Of a stretch of DNA of 50,278 nucleotides, positions 25,633 through 34,473 are shown one piece after another. Under the pieces are notes generated by a model. It saw only the letters and a program-made list of their open reading frames with translations, was not told where the DNA came from and searched no databases. Position numbers and translations under genes: made by a program. The number at the start of each line of letters is the position of its first letter. Within the stretch, counting starts at the first letter, position 1. The DNA lies in the NCBI GenBank assembly GCA_016219005.1, contig JACRCN010000030.1:1-50278 (forward strand), in the 5' to 3' direction. This DNA is from Deltaproteobacteria bacterium (GTDB taxonomy: Bacteria; Desulfobacterota; Desulfobacteria; Desulfobacterales; SpSt-501).

Positions 25633-25956
25633 GGCGGCGCCTCAAAGCTGTCAGCCTTGCCGGTGATTGCGGCGGATCGGAGCGCGGCTGCTTTTTTCTT
25701 TTAAGTTTAGCATGGATTTCAGCGTTTTGAAAGACATCCCCTGCTCGATCCGCGGCTTCGCCGAACACCACCCGCGGGCGGAGGCGATGGCCTTCGGGCC
25801 GGCCGCCCGTGGCTTTTCTGCCGGACGGGTCGTTGACATCCCGAGCCGGGCGATTATCATTGCAGCTGAACCACGGGCGAGCGATCTGAGAGCACGCCAT
25901 TCTTTATTCGGCGAGAGTCGATTTGGGCCGAATCGGCGAGCGGGGAGGAATATGCG
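25633..25956. other. Divergent intergenic region, pilZ-like / clpS
   Basis: About 320 bp that should hold the promoters of both genes. No clear -35/-10 pair or repeat was seen, and translations of the open frames are Arg- and Pro-rich and not protein-like. Confidence 0.4.
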
Positions 25957-26271
25957 ATGAGCGCGCGGGTTCCCGAGCGGCATGAGGAAGACCTGGCGGA
26001 AGTTCGGGATGAGACCACCGAACCCCCCATGTACCGGGTGATGATCCACAACGACGACTACACGACCAAGGAGTTCGTCGTGGAGATGCTGGTGGCTGTC
26101 TTCAGCAAGTCGGCGGAGGAGGCGACCGGCATCATGTGGGCCGCCCACAAAAACGGAGCAGCCCTGTGCGGCGTTTACCCCTACGAGGTGGCCGAAACCA
26201 AGGTCAAAGTGGCGACGGAGGCCGCCCAGGAAAACGGTTTCCCGTTGCGGCTGACCATTGAAGCAGAATAG
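25957..26271 (+). CDS. clpS: ATP-dependent Clp protease adaptor ClpS
   Basis: A 104-residue protein with the full ClpS core. HNDDYTTKEFVVEML contains the N-degron pocket residues Asn32-Asp33-Asp34. MWAAHKNG carries the pocket His64, followed by CGVYPYEVAETKV. The first 25 residues are the flexible acidic tail used to engage ClpA. ClpS delivers N-end-rule substrates to ClpAP. The usual partner gene clpA does not follow; a small gene of unknown function does, after 20 nt. Confidence 0.95.
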   Translation: MSARVPERHEEDLAEVRDETTEPPMYRVMIHNDDYTTKEFVVEMLVAVFSKSAEEATGIMWAAHKNGAALCGVYPYEVAETKVKVATEAAQENGFPLRLTIEAE

Positions 26272-26291
26272 AACTGGAGCGGCGCAAGTTT

Positions 26292-26576
26292 ATGGAGCAT
26301 CTGCAGGATAGCGACATCCTCACCCGCGTTACCCGCTACAATCTGATTCGGAACCAGCGCATGGTCTTCATCGACGTCCACGAAGCCCTGCACGGCAGGC
26401 TGGCGGGGCCATACGTGGCGGTCCCCAACCTCGTCAACATCATCGCCAAGCAGGATTACCAGGGTGTCGGGCAGACCGAAGATGAAGCGCTCGCAAACTG
26501 CCTCGCCAAGATCAAAGGGGCGAGCATCGAGGAGCTGTTCCCCCGCCAAGCCGACGAAAAAAAAGCTCAATCGTAA
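26292..26576 (+). CDS. Small conserved-looking hypothetical protein in the clpS operon
   Basis: A 94-residue soluble protein starting with MEHLQDSDIL, with GGAGCGG upstream of the ATG and 20 nt after clpS. It has a two-part look: an N-terminal alpha/beta segment (RMVFIDVHEALHGRL, VAVPNLVNIIAKQ) and a C-terminal helix (TEDEALANCLAKIKG) with a basic end. I do not recognise a family. The tight spacing suggests co-expression and possibly a shared role in protein turnover, which is an inference from position alone. Confidence 0.65.
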   Translation: MEHLQDSDILTRVTRYNLIRNQRMVFIDVHEALHGRLAGPYVAVPNLVNIIAKQDYQGVGQTEDEALANCLAKIKGASIEELFPRQADEKKAQS

Positions 26577-26670
26577 ATTCGCCGATGTGTTGCCTGGGCT
26601 GAGGAAGGCTGCGCAGTCCGTGCGTGGACGAATGCGCGATCTCTCGAGACCGCGAACGGCCGAATCCCTT

Positions 26671-27108
26671 TCAGGCCTTGCCCAGAATCTTCACGATCCG
26701 GGGCCGGTATTCGTCTTTCTGAGCCAGACGGTTGGCGAGAACCCTCATGATGAGCAGTCCGGCCGCGAGACCGCCGAACCCGAGCAGGATGGGGGAGGCC
26801 GGAGAGCCGAGGCCGGCCGAGCGCGCGATCCATTCACCCGCCCCGGCGCCTAGGATCAGCATCAGAATGGGAAACATGTAGACCAGGAAAGTGGCTTTCA
26901 ACAGGCGGGAGGAATCCATTTTCAGGACGATGCGGTCGCCGATTCCCGCGCCGATCGGGTTCAGCACTTGAACTTCCACCTCTTTGCCGCCGCCCAGCGT
27001 ATGGCAGGCGCCCTTGGACGAACAGCTCTCGCATGTCTCGCTCTGCCCGGTTTTGACCCAGGTGCCGATGCTGTCGATACGGATGACGAGGCCCTGCTCG
27101 GTTGCCAA
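26671..27108 (-). CDS. rseC: RseC/MucC-family (SoxR-reducing system) membrane protein
   Basis: A 145-residue protein starting at TTG with AGAGGG upstream. Cys26, Cys29 and Cys35 (CESCSSKGAC) are the RseC cysteine cluster. After an OB-like segment (VEVQVLNPIGAGIGDRI) two TM helices follow (about 72-90 and 97-116). RseC proteins belong with the RnfABCDGE/RsxABCDGE electron-transfer systems that keep SoxR reduced. Here it follows hndC by 15 nt, which links it to NAD(P)H-dependent redox chemistry. Confidence 0.85.
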   Translation of the reverse strand: MATEQGLVIRIDSIGTWVKTGQSETCESCSSKGACHTLGGGKEVEVQVLNPIGAGIGDRIVLKMDSSRLLKATFLVYMFPILMLILGAGAGEWIARSAGLGSPASPILLGFGGLAAGLLIMRVLANRLAQKDEYRPRIVKILGKA

Positions 27109-27123
27109 AATCGGACCCTCTTA

Positions 27124-28911
27124 CTAGAAAATCGCCCCGAATTTGCACTTCTCGAAACAGGTCATGCACTTGATGCACTTTTCCCGGTCGATGCGGGCCA
27201 CTTCCTTCTTCTTCCAGGCGATCGCCTCGACCGGGCAGGCGCGGGAACACAAGCCGCACTTGGTGCAGATTTCAGGGTCGACTTCGAACTTGAGCAGAGC
27301 GACACAGCGCTTCGCCGGACAGCGCTTCGCGTAGATGTGCGCCTCGTATTCGTCGCGGAAATAGCGCAGGGTGGATAGCACCGGGTTGGGGCCGGTCTGC
27401 CCCAGCCCGCAGAGGGATGCCTCCTTGATGATGGCGGACAGATCCTCCAAGGTCTCGAGGTCGGCGGGCTCCCCCCGACCCTCGCAGATCTTCTCCAGGA
27501 TCTGCAGCAGCCGCCGCGTGCCCTCGCGGCAAGGGGTGCACTTGCCGCAGGACTCGTCCTGAACGAAGTCCATGAAAAAGCGGGCCATGTCCACCATGCA
27601 GGTGTCCTCGTCCATGACGATGGCGCCGCCGGAGCCCATGATGGCCCCGACCTTGGCAATGGCCTCGTAATCCACGGGGATGTCGAGATGCTGCTCCGGC
27701 ACGCAGCCGCCGGAGGGGCCGCCGAGTTGAACGGCCTTGAACTTCTTCTTGCCGGGAACCCCGCCGCCGATGTCGAAAATCAGCTTGCGCAGGGGCGTGC
27801 CCATGGGGATTTCAACCAGGCCGATGTTGCTCACATCCCCGGAGAGCGCAAACACTTTCGTGCCCTTGCTGCCCTCGGTGCCTACGCTGGCGTACCAACG
27901 GCCGCCCTTCAGCATGATCTGAGAGACGTTGGCGAGGGTTTCGACGTTGTTCAGGATGGTCGGTTTTTCCCACAGACCCTTGAGGGCCGGAAAGGGCGGG
28001 CGGGGACGCGGCATGCCGCGCTTGCCTTCGATCGAGCGCATCAGGGCCGTCTCCTCGCCGCACACGAAGGCGCCGGCGCCCTGGTAGATGTCGACATCGA
28101 AATCGAACCCGGTCCCGAGGATGTTCTTGCCGAGCAGGCCGTACTCCCTGGCCTGGCGGATGGCGATGCCCAGGCGCTTGACGGCCAGCGGGTACTCGGT
28201 CCTGGCATAGATGTAGCCCTGGCGGGCGTCGATGGCCCTGGCGGCTATGATCATGCCCTCGAGCACGGAGTGTGGATCGGATTCGAGCACGCTGCGATCC
28301 ATGAAGGCCCCGGGGTCTCCCTCGTCGGCATTGCAGAGCACGTATTTCACGTCGCCTGCGCTCTTGCGGGCAAACTCCCATTTCAGACCGGTGGGAAAAC
28401 CGGCTCCGCCGCGGCCCCGCAGACCCGAAATTTTGACTTCCTCGACGATTTGCTCCGGGGTCATATCCCGCAAGGCCTTGGCCGCTCCGAAATACCCGTC
28501 CCGGGCGATGTACTCGTCGATCACCTCGGGATCGATCACTCCCTTGTTGCGCATGACCCAGAACATCTGGTTGGCAAAAAAGGGAATCTGATTCATTTTC
28601 GGGATGGTTACCTTGGAGGCCGGCTCCACGTACAATAGCTTCTTCACCGGACGGCCTTTGAGGAAATGCTCTTCCACGAGGTGCGGCACGACCTCCGGGG
28701 TTAGCTTCTGGTAAAAGATCCCCTCGGGCTGAACCAGCATCACCGGGCCGACGGCGCAAAACCCGTTGCAGCCGGTTTCGATGATTTTTATTTCTTCCAG
28801 CAGGCCCTGCCGCTCCATCTCCTTCTGGAGGGCATCCCGGAACGATATGCTGCGGGACGCCTGGCATCCAGTGCCGCTGCACAACATCAATTGGGTCCTG
28901 ACGTTACTCAT
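27124..28911 (-). CDS. hndC: HndC/NuoF-type NAD(P)-binding diaphorase subunit
   Basis: A 595-residue protein of full HndC layout. The N-terminal thioredoxin-like [2Fe-2S] domain has C11, C16, C48, C52. The NuoF core has GLRGRGGAGFPTG (NADH and FMN site) and a GAGAFVCGEETALM loop, then the ESCGKCTPCREG [4Fe-4S] motif. The C-terminal 2x[4Fe-4S] ferredoxin domain has CTKCGLCSRACP and CIKCMTCFEKCK. In NADP-reducing or bifurcating hydrogenases this subunit passes electrons between NAD(P)H and ferredoxin or the H-cluster subunit. No hydA/hndD gene is present here, so its partner is encoded elsewhere or differs. Confidence 0.93.
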   Translation of the reverse strand: MSNVRTQLMLCSGTGCQASRSISFRDALQKEMERQGLLEEIKIIETGCNGFCAVGPVMLVQPEGIFYQKLTPEVVPHLVEEHFLKGRPVKKLLYVEPASKVTIPKMNQIPFFANQMFWVMRNKGVIDPEVIDEYIARDGYFGAAKALRDMTPEQIVEEVKISGLRGRGGAGFPTGLKWEFARKSAGDVKYVLCNADEGDPGAFMDRSVLESDPHSVLEGMIIAARAIDARQGYIYARTEYPLAVKRLGIAIRQAREYGLLGKNILGTGFDFDVDIYQGAGAFVCGEETALMRSIEGKRGMPRPRPPFPALKGLWEKPTILNNVETLANVSQIMLKGGRWYASVGTEGSKGTKVFALSGDVSNIGLVEIPMGTPLRKLIFDIGGGVPGKKKFKAVQLGGPSGGCVPEQHLDIPVDYEAIAKVGAIMGSGGAIVMDEDTCMVDMARFFMDFVQDESCGKCTPCREGTRRLLQILEKICEGRGEPADLETLEDLSAIIKEASLCGLGQTGPNPVLSTLRYFRDEYEAHIYAKRCPAKRCVALLKFEVDPEICTKCGLCSRACPVEAIAWKKKEVARIDREKCIKCMTCFEKCKFGAIF

Positions 28912-29051
28912 CTTTCTCTCCAGCAGGTCGTGACATCATCTATCCTCCACGCAAGAAACACGCCGCGGCCGGCAGCATCTCGATTCGGGACAGTCGCCGG
29001 CATCGCGCCGCGAGCAGCCGCGCCAGCCTCGGCGAGTATGCACAGGCGGCC

Positions 29052-29405
29052 CTACCACGACCCATCCAAACCACGCAATCCGTTCATATAGAGTCGACCG
29101 CTTGCCACAAACAGGGAATAGCGGGTCAGCAATACCGGCATCTTGTAGGAGCGAGCCAGTTCGATGACCGGTTCATCCGGCCGTTTGCCACGCACGAACA
29201 CCACCACTGTAACGCCGGCCACCTTGGCCGTCCGCAAAACCTGCTCCGTCGTCAGGCCCGTCAGCAGGACAGCGCCCTTGGCGACCGCCGAGAGCACATC
29301 GGCCATCAGGTCGGCGCCGCCACCCGCCACCACGGTGCTCTCCATCTGGTCGTGACCGACCAGCACTTCTGCTTTCAGAGTGTCGCGTATCTCGGATATC
29401 TTCAT
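29052..29405 (-). CDS. DRTGG-domain protein between hndA and hndC
   Basis: A 117-residue protein from the ATG of MKISEIRD; a 37-residue upstream extension lacks support. It shows the DRTGG-like alternation of strands and helices: AEVLVGHDQ, VVAGGGADLMADVLS, AVLLTGLTTEQVLRTA and VTVVVFVRGK. It has no cysteines, so it is not the [2Fe-2S] HndB subunit that occupies this position in Desulfovibrio hnd operons. DRTGG proteins are frequent neighbours of HndA/NuoE genes in anaerobes and are thought to be regulatory. Confidence 0.78.
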   Translation of the reverse strand: MKISEIRDTLKAEVLVGHDQMESTVVAGGGADLMADVLSAVAKGAVLLTGLTTEQVLRTAKVAGVTVVVFVRGKRPDEPVIELARSYKMPVLLTRYSLFVASGRLYMNGLRGLDGSW

Positions 29406-29546
29406 GGGACATACCGCCTGTCTATGGGGGTTGCTGACAAACCCCGATGCACGCCCGAAGGCAAGGCATCCTGCCAACGGCGGGTTGTTCCCACCACGGG
29501 GCACCGCAGCAATCACGTCTTATATGAAGTATCGAAACAACAGCCT

Positions 29547-30041
29547 CTATTCATATTTATCGAGGATCTGGACGATCTTGTCCGCTTTGACATCCCCGTA
29601 AGTGTCGGTGTTCACCACCGTCACGGGCGCTAGACCGCAGGCACCCAGGCACCGCACGGCTTCGAGCGAAAAGCGCCGATCCGGCGAGGCGCCGCCCTGC
29701 TTCATCTTATAATGATTCTCGATCCGGTTGATGACCTCTTTGATGCCCTTGACGTAGCAAGCAGTCCCCATGCACACTTTCACCAGGTTCCGGCCCTTGG
29801 GTTGCAGGGAAAACAGGGCGTAGAAGGACGCCACTCCAAAAACTTCACTGCGCGAAAGGTTGAGCCCGACGGCGATGTAATCGATAAGCTCGGCGGGAAG
29901 ATAACCCGCGACTTCCTGGCACTCGCGCAGAACGGCAATGACCGAACCGGGCACGCCGCTGCCGGCGGAGACGATGGCATCGATGCGCTTCCACATCTCC
30001 GGGTTGATATCGGGATGGCTCGGGTGCGATTCCTGTATCAT
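29547..30041 (-). CDS. hndA: HndA/NuoE-type [2Fe-2S] subunit
   Basis: A 164-residue thioredoxin-fold subunit. The ATG of MIQESHPSHP is chosen since upstream residues are not family-like; a GGAG lies 12 nt upstream. Cluster ligands are Cys90, Cys95 (CMGTAC) and Cys131, Cys135 (CLGAC). VPGSVIAVLRECQEVAGYLP and SEVFGVASFYALFSLQP are strongly conserved in NuoE/HndA. It forms the peripheral partner of HndC. It is the first gene of the hnd-like group and has a candidate promoter upstream. Confidence 0.92.
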   Translation of the reverse strand: MIQESHPSHPDINPEMWKRIDAIVSAGSGVPGSVIAVLRECQEVAGYLPAELIDYIAVGLNLSRSEVFGVASFYALFSLQPKGRNLVKVCMGTACYVKGIKEVINRIENHYKMKQGGASPDRRFSLEAVRCLGACGLAPVTVVNTDTYGDVKADKIVQILDKYE

Positions 30042-30222
30042 GGGTGAATTTTTCTCCGTGATAAATCGAAATAAACCCAAATGGGTCATGAAACACCGCG
30101 GCTTGCAGGTGCTGAAACCAGACTCCGCCACCGGCGAGCCGGCGCCGTCCGATGCCTCAAGACGCGCCGTCCTGCGCTGCCGGTGAGCCCGCAGGCAGAA
30201 ACGACTGAATCTTAAGTGCGCA

Positions 30223-30251
30223 TTTATTTCATACCCATAAATAAAAGTCAA
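30223..30251 (-). promoter_or_regulatory. Candidate sigma-70-type promoter of the hndA group
   Basis: On the minus strand TTGACT is followed after 17 nt by AATAAA. A TTTATTT/AAATAAA inverted repeat (30223-30229 and 30239-30245) lies across the spacer and may be an operator. The -10 match is poor, so this is a tentative call. Confidence 0.4.
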
Positions 30252-30339
30252 CGACGGCTCGGTGTTGTCCCTATATGCGCATTGACACGAACCGCGCCAA
30301 TTGGTTTTCCCGGGGGAACCCTGCGATTCTTAATGCCGG

Positions 30340-31017
30340 TCATGACCCGCGTCCGGCGAGCCAGATCGTGTGTCGGCCGCCCTTGTTGGAAGCTCGCGCC
30401 CGCACCCGGACCTCGTTCACGCTGAAGCCCGCCTGATGCAAGCGCCTGACGAAGGCCCAGTCCGGTCCGGCCGACCATACGGCCAACACACCGGCCGGCC
30501 GCAGCGCCGCAAAGGCGGCAGCCAGTCCGGCACGGGCATAGAGCCAGTCGTTGCCCTTCCGGGAGAATCCCTCGGGGCCGTTATCCACGTCCAGCAGGAT
30601 GGCGTCGAATGCTCGCTGCTCCGCCTGCAGGACCTGGGCGACGTCGGCCTCGCAAACGCTGACCCGGGCATCTTGAAGGGGGTGGCCGGCCAGCGCCCCA
30701 AGGCATCCGCGGTTCCATTTCACCACCGCCGGAACCAGTTCGGCCACCAGCACCTGAGCCTCGGCTCCAAGCCGGTGCAGTGCCGCCGCCGTGGTGTAGC
30801 CCATGCCCAGCCCCCCGATCAGAACCCGCGGACAGGGACGGTCGGCAATCCCGGCACACGCGAGTTCAGCCAGCGCATCCTCTGAACCATGGGCGCGGCT
30901 GTTCATGAGTTCGCCCGCAGCCAAACGGATCGAGAACTCCCCTGCCCGCCGGTACAGGCGCAACTCTCCACCGTGACCGGGCACCTGCGCGCGGTCGATG
31001 AGTTCCCATGGAATCAT
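30340..31017 (-). CDS. Spermidine synthase-like methyltransferase-fold protein
   Basis: A 225-residue protein from the ATG of MIPWELIDRAQ, which follows GAGGTG and is where the family begins. It has GELRLYRRAGEFSIRL and ELMNSRAHGSEDALAELAC, then the nucleotide-binding RVLIGGLGMGYTTAAAL and LVAELVPAVVKWN. The DNGPEGF segment follows in the active-site region. It resembles the large group of SpeE-fold proteins without proven polyamine activity. Divergent from the glycosyltransferase operon at 31273. Substrate unassigned. Confidence 0.8.
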   Translation of the reverse strand: MIPWELIDRAQVPGHGGELRLYRRAGEFSIRLAAGELMNSRAHGSEDALAELACAGIADRPCPRVLIGGLGMGYTTAAALHRLGAEAQVLVAELVPAVVKWNRGCLGALAGHPLQDARVSVCEADVAQVLQAEQRAFDAILLDVDNGPEGFSRKGNDWLYARAGLAAAFAALRPAGVLAVWSAGPDWAFVRRLHQAGFSVNEVRVRARASNKGGRHTIWLAGRGS

Positions 31018-31272
31018 GAACACCTCAAAGGATGGCTCGGCTTCTTCGATGATCATATCAGGTCCCGCCCGCCCGGGCAAAAATGTTCGTCGTTTGATGG
31101 AGACACAAGCACTGGCTGACACCGAAACCGTAAACAACACTTGATTCCCTAAGTCTCATCAGGTATCTATCGGGGCGACATGACGGTATTGCACGCTGGC
31201 AGATGCCGCCGATGGGCGCTCGGAACTCAGCGGTTGTCCGGATTGTCATGTGAGAGGACACTTCAAGCGCAG

Positions 31273-32442
31273 ATGGCTGCCTTTTTTGACATGGCGCCGG
31301 CGAAATGGGCAGCCGTTTCGTCGGTGCTCACCCCCCCCATCCGGCGCAGCCTGGCGATGGCTGCGGTGTGGCTCATCATCGTCAACCTCTTCGCCCTTCT
31401 GGCGTTCAACCGTTTAAATCTCGCCCCCGACAGCGCCTTCGATTGGATGTCGCCGGCGACCGTCGCGCCGGTTCAGCAGAGCTGGAACATTATCGACCTG
31501 CACAACCGCTGGGATTCCTACTGGTATCTCGACATCGCCCGAGACGGCTACTACCTGCGCGGTGAGAAAGATATCTCCAACGTCGTTTTTTTCCCGCTCT
31601 ACCCGTTGCTGGTGCGCCTGACGGGGCCGGTTGCGGGCGGAGATCTGGTGCTGGCCGGCTGGATGTTGAGCAGCCTGTTTTTCGTTCTGGCGGTCGTCAT
31701 GCTGACCCGCCTGAGCCAGGAGTTTCATCCGGACATCGACCCCACTCTTCCGGCCGCGTTTCTCCTCGCCTACCCCGCGGCTTTTTTTCTCAATGCGGTC
31801 TATTCCGAATCGCTGTTTCTGTTTCTGTCGCTTACGACGGTGTTCTGGGCGCTGCGGCGCAATTTTATGATCGCGAGCCTCTGGGCGGCCCTGGCTTCGG
31901 CCACGCGTGTGGCCGGCGTTTTTCTTTTTGTGGTGCTGTTCATCGAGTTCGTGCAAGCCAACGGCTGGCGGGCGTTGTTGACGCGCCGCGTCTGGCCCCT
32001 GGCCTTGGCGCCTCTCGGCGCCCTCGCCTTCTGTCTGTATCACTGGATTGCGTTCGGCGATTTTTTCCTCTATTTCAAAGTGCAGAGCCACTTCGGCAGA
32101 GACTTTGAGATGGAGGCCGGCGATTTTCTTGTTCGCAACAACCCCGATCTGGCCAACACCGTGCTCGACCTGACCTATACCGCGGTGGCGATCCTCCTGG
32201 GGGTCATCGCGCTGAGGCGGTTCAGGCTTTCCTACGGCGTGTACATGCTGGTCTCGCTGGGCATCGCCTTGAGCAGTGGATCGGTCCTGGGGATTGCCCG
32301 ATACAGCATGGTGCTGTTTCCGATTTATTTCATCGCCGCCGGCATCCGTTCGCCCGTCGGCCGGGGCGCCTGGTTTTTTGGCTCGACGTTGCTGCTGACG
32401 CTTGATATCATCCGTTTCGTGAACCACTATTGGACCAGCTGA
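31273..32442 (+). CDS. PIG-V-like integral membrane mannosyltransferase
   Basis: About 389 residues from the ATG of MAAFFDM; an ATG at 31180 would add 31 residues that look non-coding. Nine or more TM helices. The signature loops are LHNRWDSYWYLDIARDGYY and VVFFPLYPLLVRL, the RWD-YW / FFPLYP pattern of GPI mannosyltransferase II-like (PIG-V) proteins, which use a polyprenyl-phosphate sugar on the outer membrane face. It is followed by a GtrB-like GT2 with a 1-nt overlap, a natural supplier of the polyprenyl-phosphate sugar. Confidence 0.8.
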   Translation: MAAFFDMAPAKWAAVSSVLTPPIRRSLAMAAVWLIIVNLFALLAFNRLNLAPDSAFDWMSPATVAPVQQSWNIIDLHNRWDSYWYLDIARDGYYLRGEKDISNVVFFPLYPLLVRLTGPVAGGDLVLAGWMLSSLFFVLAVVMLTRLSQEFHPDIDPTLPAAFLLAYPAAFFLNAVYSESLFLFLSLTTVFWALRRNFMIASLWAALASATRVAGVFLFVVLFIEFVQANGWRALLTRRVWPLALAPLGALAFCLYHWIAFGDFFLYFKVQSHFGRDFEMEAGDFLVRNNPDLANTVLDLTYTAVAILLGVIALRRFRLSYGVYMLVSLGIALSSGSVLGIARYSMVLFPIYFIAAGIRSPVGRGAWFFGSTLLLTLDIIRFVNHYWTS

Positions 32443-33464
32443 TGATGAACCCATCTTCCGAAGCAGCGACTCTGCCGCGGGGGACGGTCGCCGACACCCG
32501 CGGCGTCTTCCCCGTCCTCAGCGTGGTCGTTCCCGCTTTCAACGAGGCCGGGACCATCCCCCTGCTTTACCGGCGCGTCGCCGAGGTGTTGCAGAAATTG
32601 GTTTCCCAGCGCTGGGAATTGATCCTCGTCGATGACGGCAGCCGCGATGCTACGTGGTCGGTGATAGGCGGGTTGGCCGCGGAGGATACCAAGGTCAGGG
32701 GCGTGCGCCTGTCCCGTAATTTCGGCCACCAGTATGCCCTGCTGGCCGGCCTGGAGATGTCCGAGGGGGATGCGGTGATCACCATGGACTGCGATCTGCA
32801 GCACCCGGTGGAAATGCTCCCCCTCCTTTTCGACAAATGGCAGGCGGGCTACAAGGTGGTGAAGACCCTGCGCCAGGATGCGTGCGACATCGGATGGTTC
32901 AAAGGGTGGACCTCGCGCGTTTTCTACCGGGTGTTTTCCTATCTCAGCGGCGTGAGATTGCAATCCGGTGTGGCGGACTTCCGGCTGCTGGACCGCCAGG
33001 CCCTGCATGAACTGCTGCGCTTCAACGAGGAGGGCTTGTTTTTGCGCGGGCTGACCGAATGGATCGGCTTTTCGTCCTGCGCGATCCCCTACAACGCCGG
33101 TGAGCGCGCCTGCGGTCAGTCCCAATACAGTCTAAAGAAAATGATCAGCCTCGCCTGGAAAGGCGTGAGCTCCTTTTCGATCATGCCGCTGCGGATCGGC
33201 ATCCTCATCGGCTTGATCGGCAGCATGCTGTCGGTGTTCGGCGTCCTCTATGCGTTTTTCGGCCACTTTTTCGGCAAGAGGACGGTTCCCGGCTGGGCAT
33301 CGACCCTGATGGTGATCTCGCTCCTGTTTTCGCTGCTGTTTGTTTATCTGGGCATCCTCGGAGAATACGTCGGCCGCATCATCATCGAGGTGCGGCGACG
33401 GCCGCGCTTCATTGTCTGCGAAACCGCAGGGTTCGACAAACGCCGTCCTTCGCCCCATGAGTGA
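32442..33464 (+). CDS. GtrB/DPM-type polyprenyl-phosphate glycosyltransferase (GT2)
   Basis: A 340-residue protein whose ATG overlaps the upstream TGA (TGATG). The GT2 domain has LSVVVPAFNEAGTIP, LILVDDGSRDAT, RNFGHQYALLAGL and the DXD-like ITMDCDLQHP, then GERACGQSQYSLKKM near the membrane. Two C-terminal TM helices (about 255-280 and 295-320) follow, as in GtrB/ArnC-type enzymes that charge undecaprenyl phosphate with a sugar. It is coupled to the PIG-V-like gene before and the HpnK-like gene after. Confidence 0.9.
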   Translation: MMNPSSEAATLPRGTVADTRGVFPVLSVVVPAFNEAGTIPLLYRRVAEVLQKLVSQRWELILVDDGSRDATWSVIGGLAAEDTKVRGVRLSRNFGHQYALLAGLEMSEGDAVITMDCDLQHPVEMLPLLFDKWQAGYKVVKTLRQDACDIGWFKGWTSRVFYRVFSYLSGVRLQSGVADFRLLDRQALHELLRFNEEGLFLRGLTEWIGFSSCAIPYNAGERACGQSQYSLKKMISLAWKGVSSFSIMPLRIGILIGLIGSMLSVFGVLYAFFGHFFGKRTVPGWASTLMVISLLFSLLFVYLGILGEYVGRIIIEVRRRPRFIVCETAGFDKRRPSPHE

Positions 33465-34347
33465 CGCCCCTGCCTGCATCACACTTCCCGGGCCGCACCC
33501 GTTCATCCGGCTGATCGTCAATGCCGACGATTTCGGGATATCCGCGCGCATCAATGAAGGCATCCTCCTGGCCCACCGGGCGGGGATCGTCACGGCGACC
33601 TCCCTGATGGCGGTGGGCCGGGCCTTTGAGCAGGCCGTGCAGTGCTGCCGCGCGGTCCCCGCGCTGGATGTGGGCGTGCATCTGACCCTGGTCGCTGAAC
33701 GCCCGTTGCTGCCGTGCAAATCTTCCTTGGTAGGCGACGACGGGCGATTTCCGGCCAGCGCCGGCGCATTCCTGCGACACTGGCTGACGGGAAGCATCCG
33801 GCGGGCGGATGTGCAGGCGGAATGGTCGGCGCAAATCGAGCGCGTCCTGGACCACGGGATCCGGCTGACGCACCTGGACAGCCACCAGCATGTGCACATC
33901 CTTCCGGGGTTGGCGGATCTGAGCCTGCATCTCGCCGAGCGCTACAGCATCCCGTTCGTGCGCGTGCCGGTTGAGGATCTGCGGAAGGACCGGTGGCCGA
34001 GCCTGCACGGAATCAACCGCATGATCGGCGCCACGGTTCTGCGGGCTTCTTGGACGCTGGCGCGCCTGACCGGGGCCAAGGCGGCGAAATACCGGCCGCT
34101 GCGCTTTTTGGGGTTTCAGGACGGCGGCCGGCTGGATGATCCCCGCCTGCGGCAACTGCTCCGTGCGCTTCGGCCGGGCCGGACGTATGAGCTCATGTGT
34201 CATCCCGGACTCACACCGGACGAGCCGGATGTGAAACGCTGGCAATACGGTCACGAAAAGGAACTGCAGGCCCTGACAAGCCCCTCGATCCGATCCGAGA
34301 TCGCCGGTCGGGGCATTCAACTTTGCAATTTTAAAGATTTAACATAG
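33457..34347 (+). CDS. ChbG/HpnK-family (YdjC) carbohydrate deacetylase
   Basis: A 296-residue protein. Its ATG overlaps the end of the GT2 gene by 8 nt. LIVNADDFGISARINEGI holds the metal-binding Asp pair, VGVHLTLVAERP the first His, THLDSHQHVHILPGL the catalytic and metal His cluster, and ELMCHPG a late motif. The family removes acetyl groups from N-acetylglucosamine-containing compounds, including hopanoid intermediates (HpnK) and chito-oligosaccharides (ChbG). In this operon it may deacetylate a GlcNAc placed by the two transferases. Confidence 0.87.
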   Translation: MSDAPACITLPGPHPFIRLIVNADDFGISARINEGILLAHRAGIVTATSLMAVGRAFEQAVQCCRAVPALDVGVHLTLVAERPLLPCKSSLVGDDGRFPASAGAFLRHWLTGSIRRADVQAEWSAQIERVLDHGIRLTHLDSHQHVHILPGLADLSLHLAERYSIPFVRVPVEDLRKDRWPSLHGINRMIGATVLRASWTLARLTGAKAAKYRPLRFLGFQDGGRLDDPRLRQLLRALRPGRTYELMCHPGLTPDEPDVKRWQYGHEKELQALTSPSIRSEIAGRGIQLCNFKDLT

Positions 34348-34473
34348 AAGCCGTCTTAAAAATAGCAGATCACAGCCGAGGGCAAGGTGCACGCCGCGGC
34401 AGGTGGTGAGCATTTTTCAGAGGCGGGCAACGCCGCCCGTGACGGTCAGATGCATTTTTGAGATAGCGTCTCG

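Noticed and set aside
27688-28638. Plus-strand frame of 316 codons
   Set aside because: Antisense to hndC, whose cofactor motifs are complete.
34416-34450. Possible bidirectional terminator (CGGGC/GCCCG stem) between convergent operons
   Set aside because: Short stem and no T-run on either strand.
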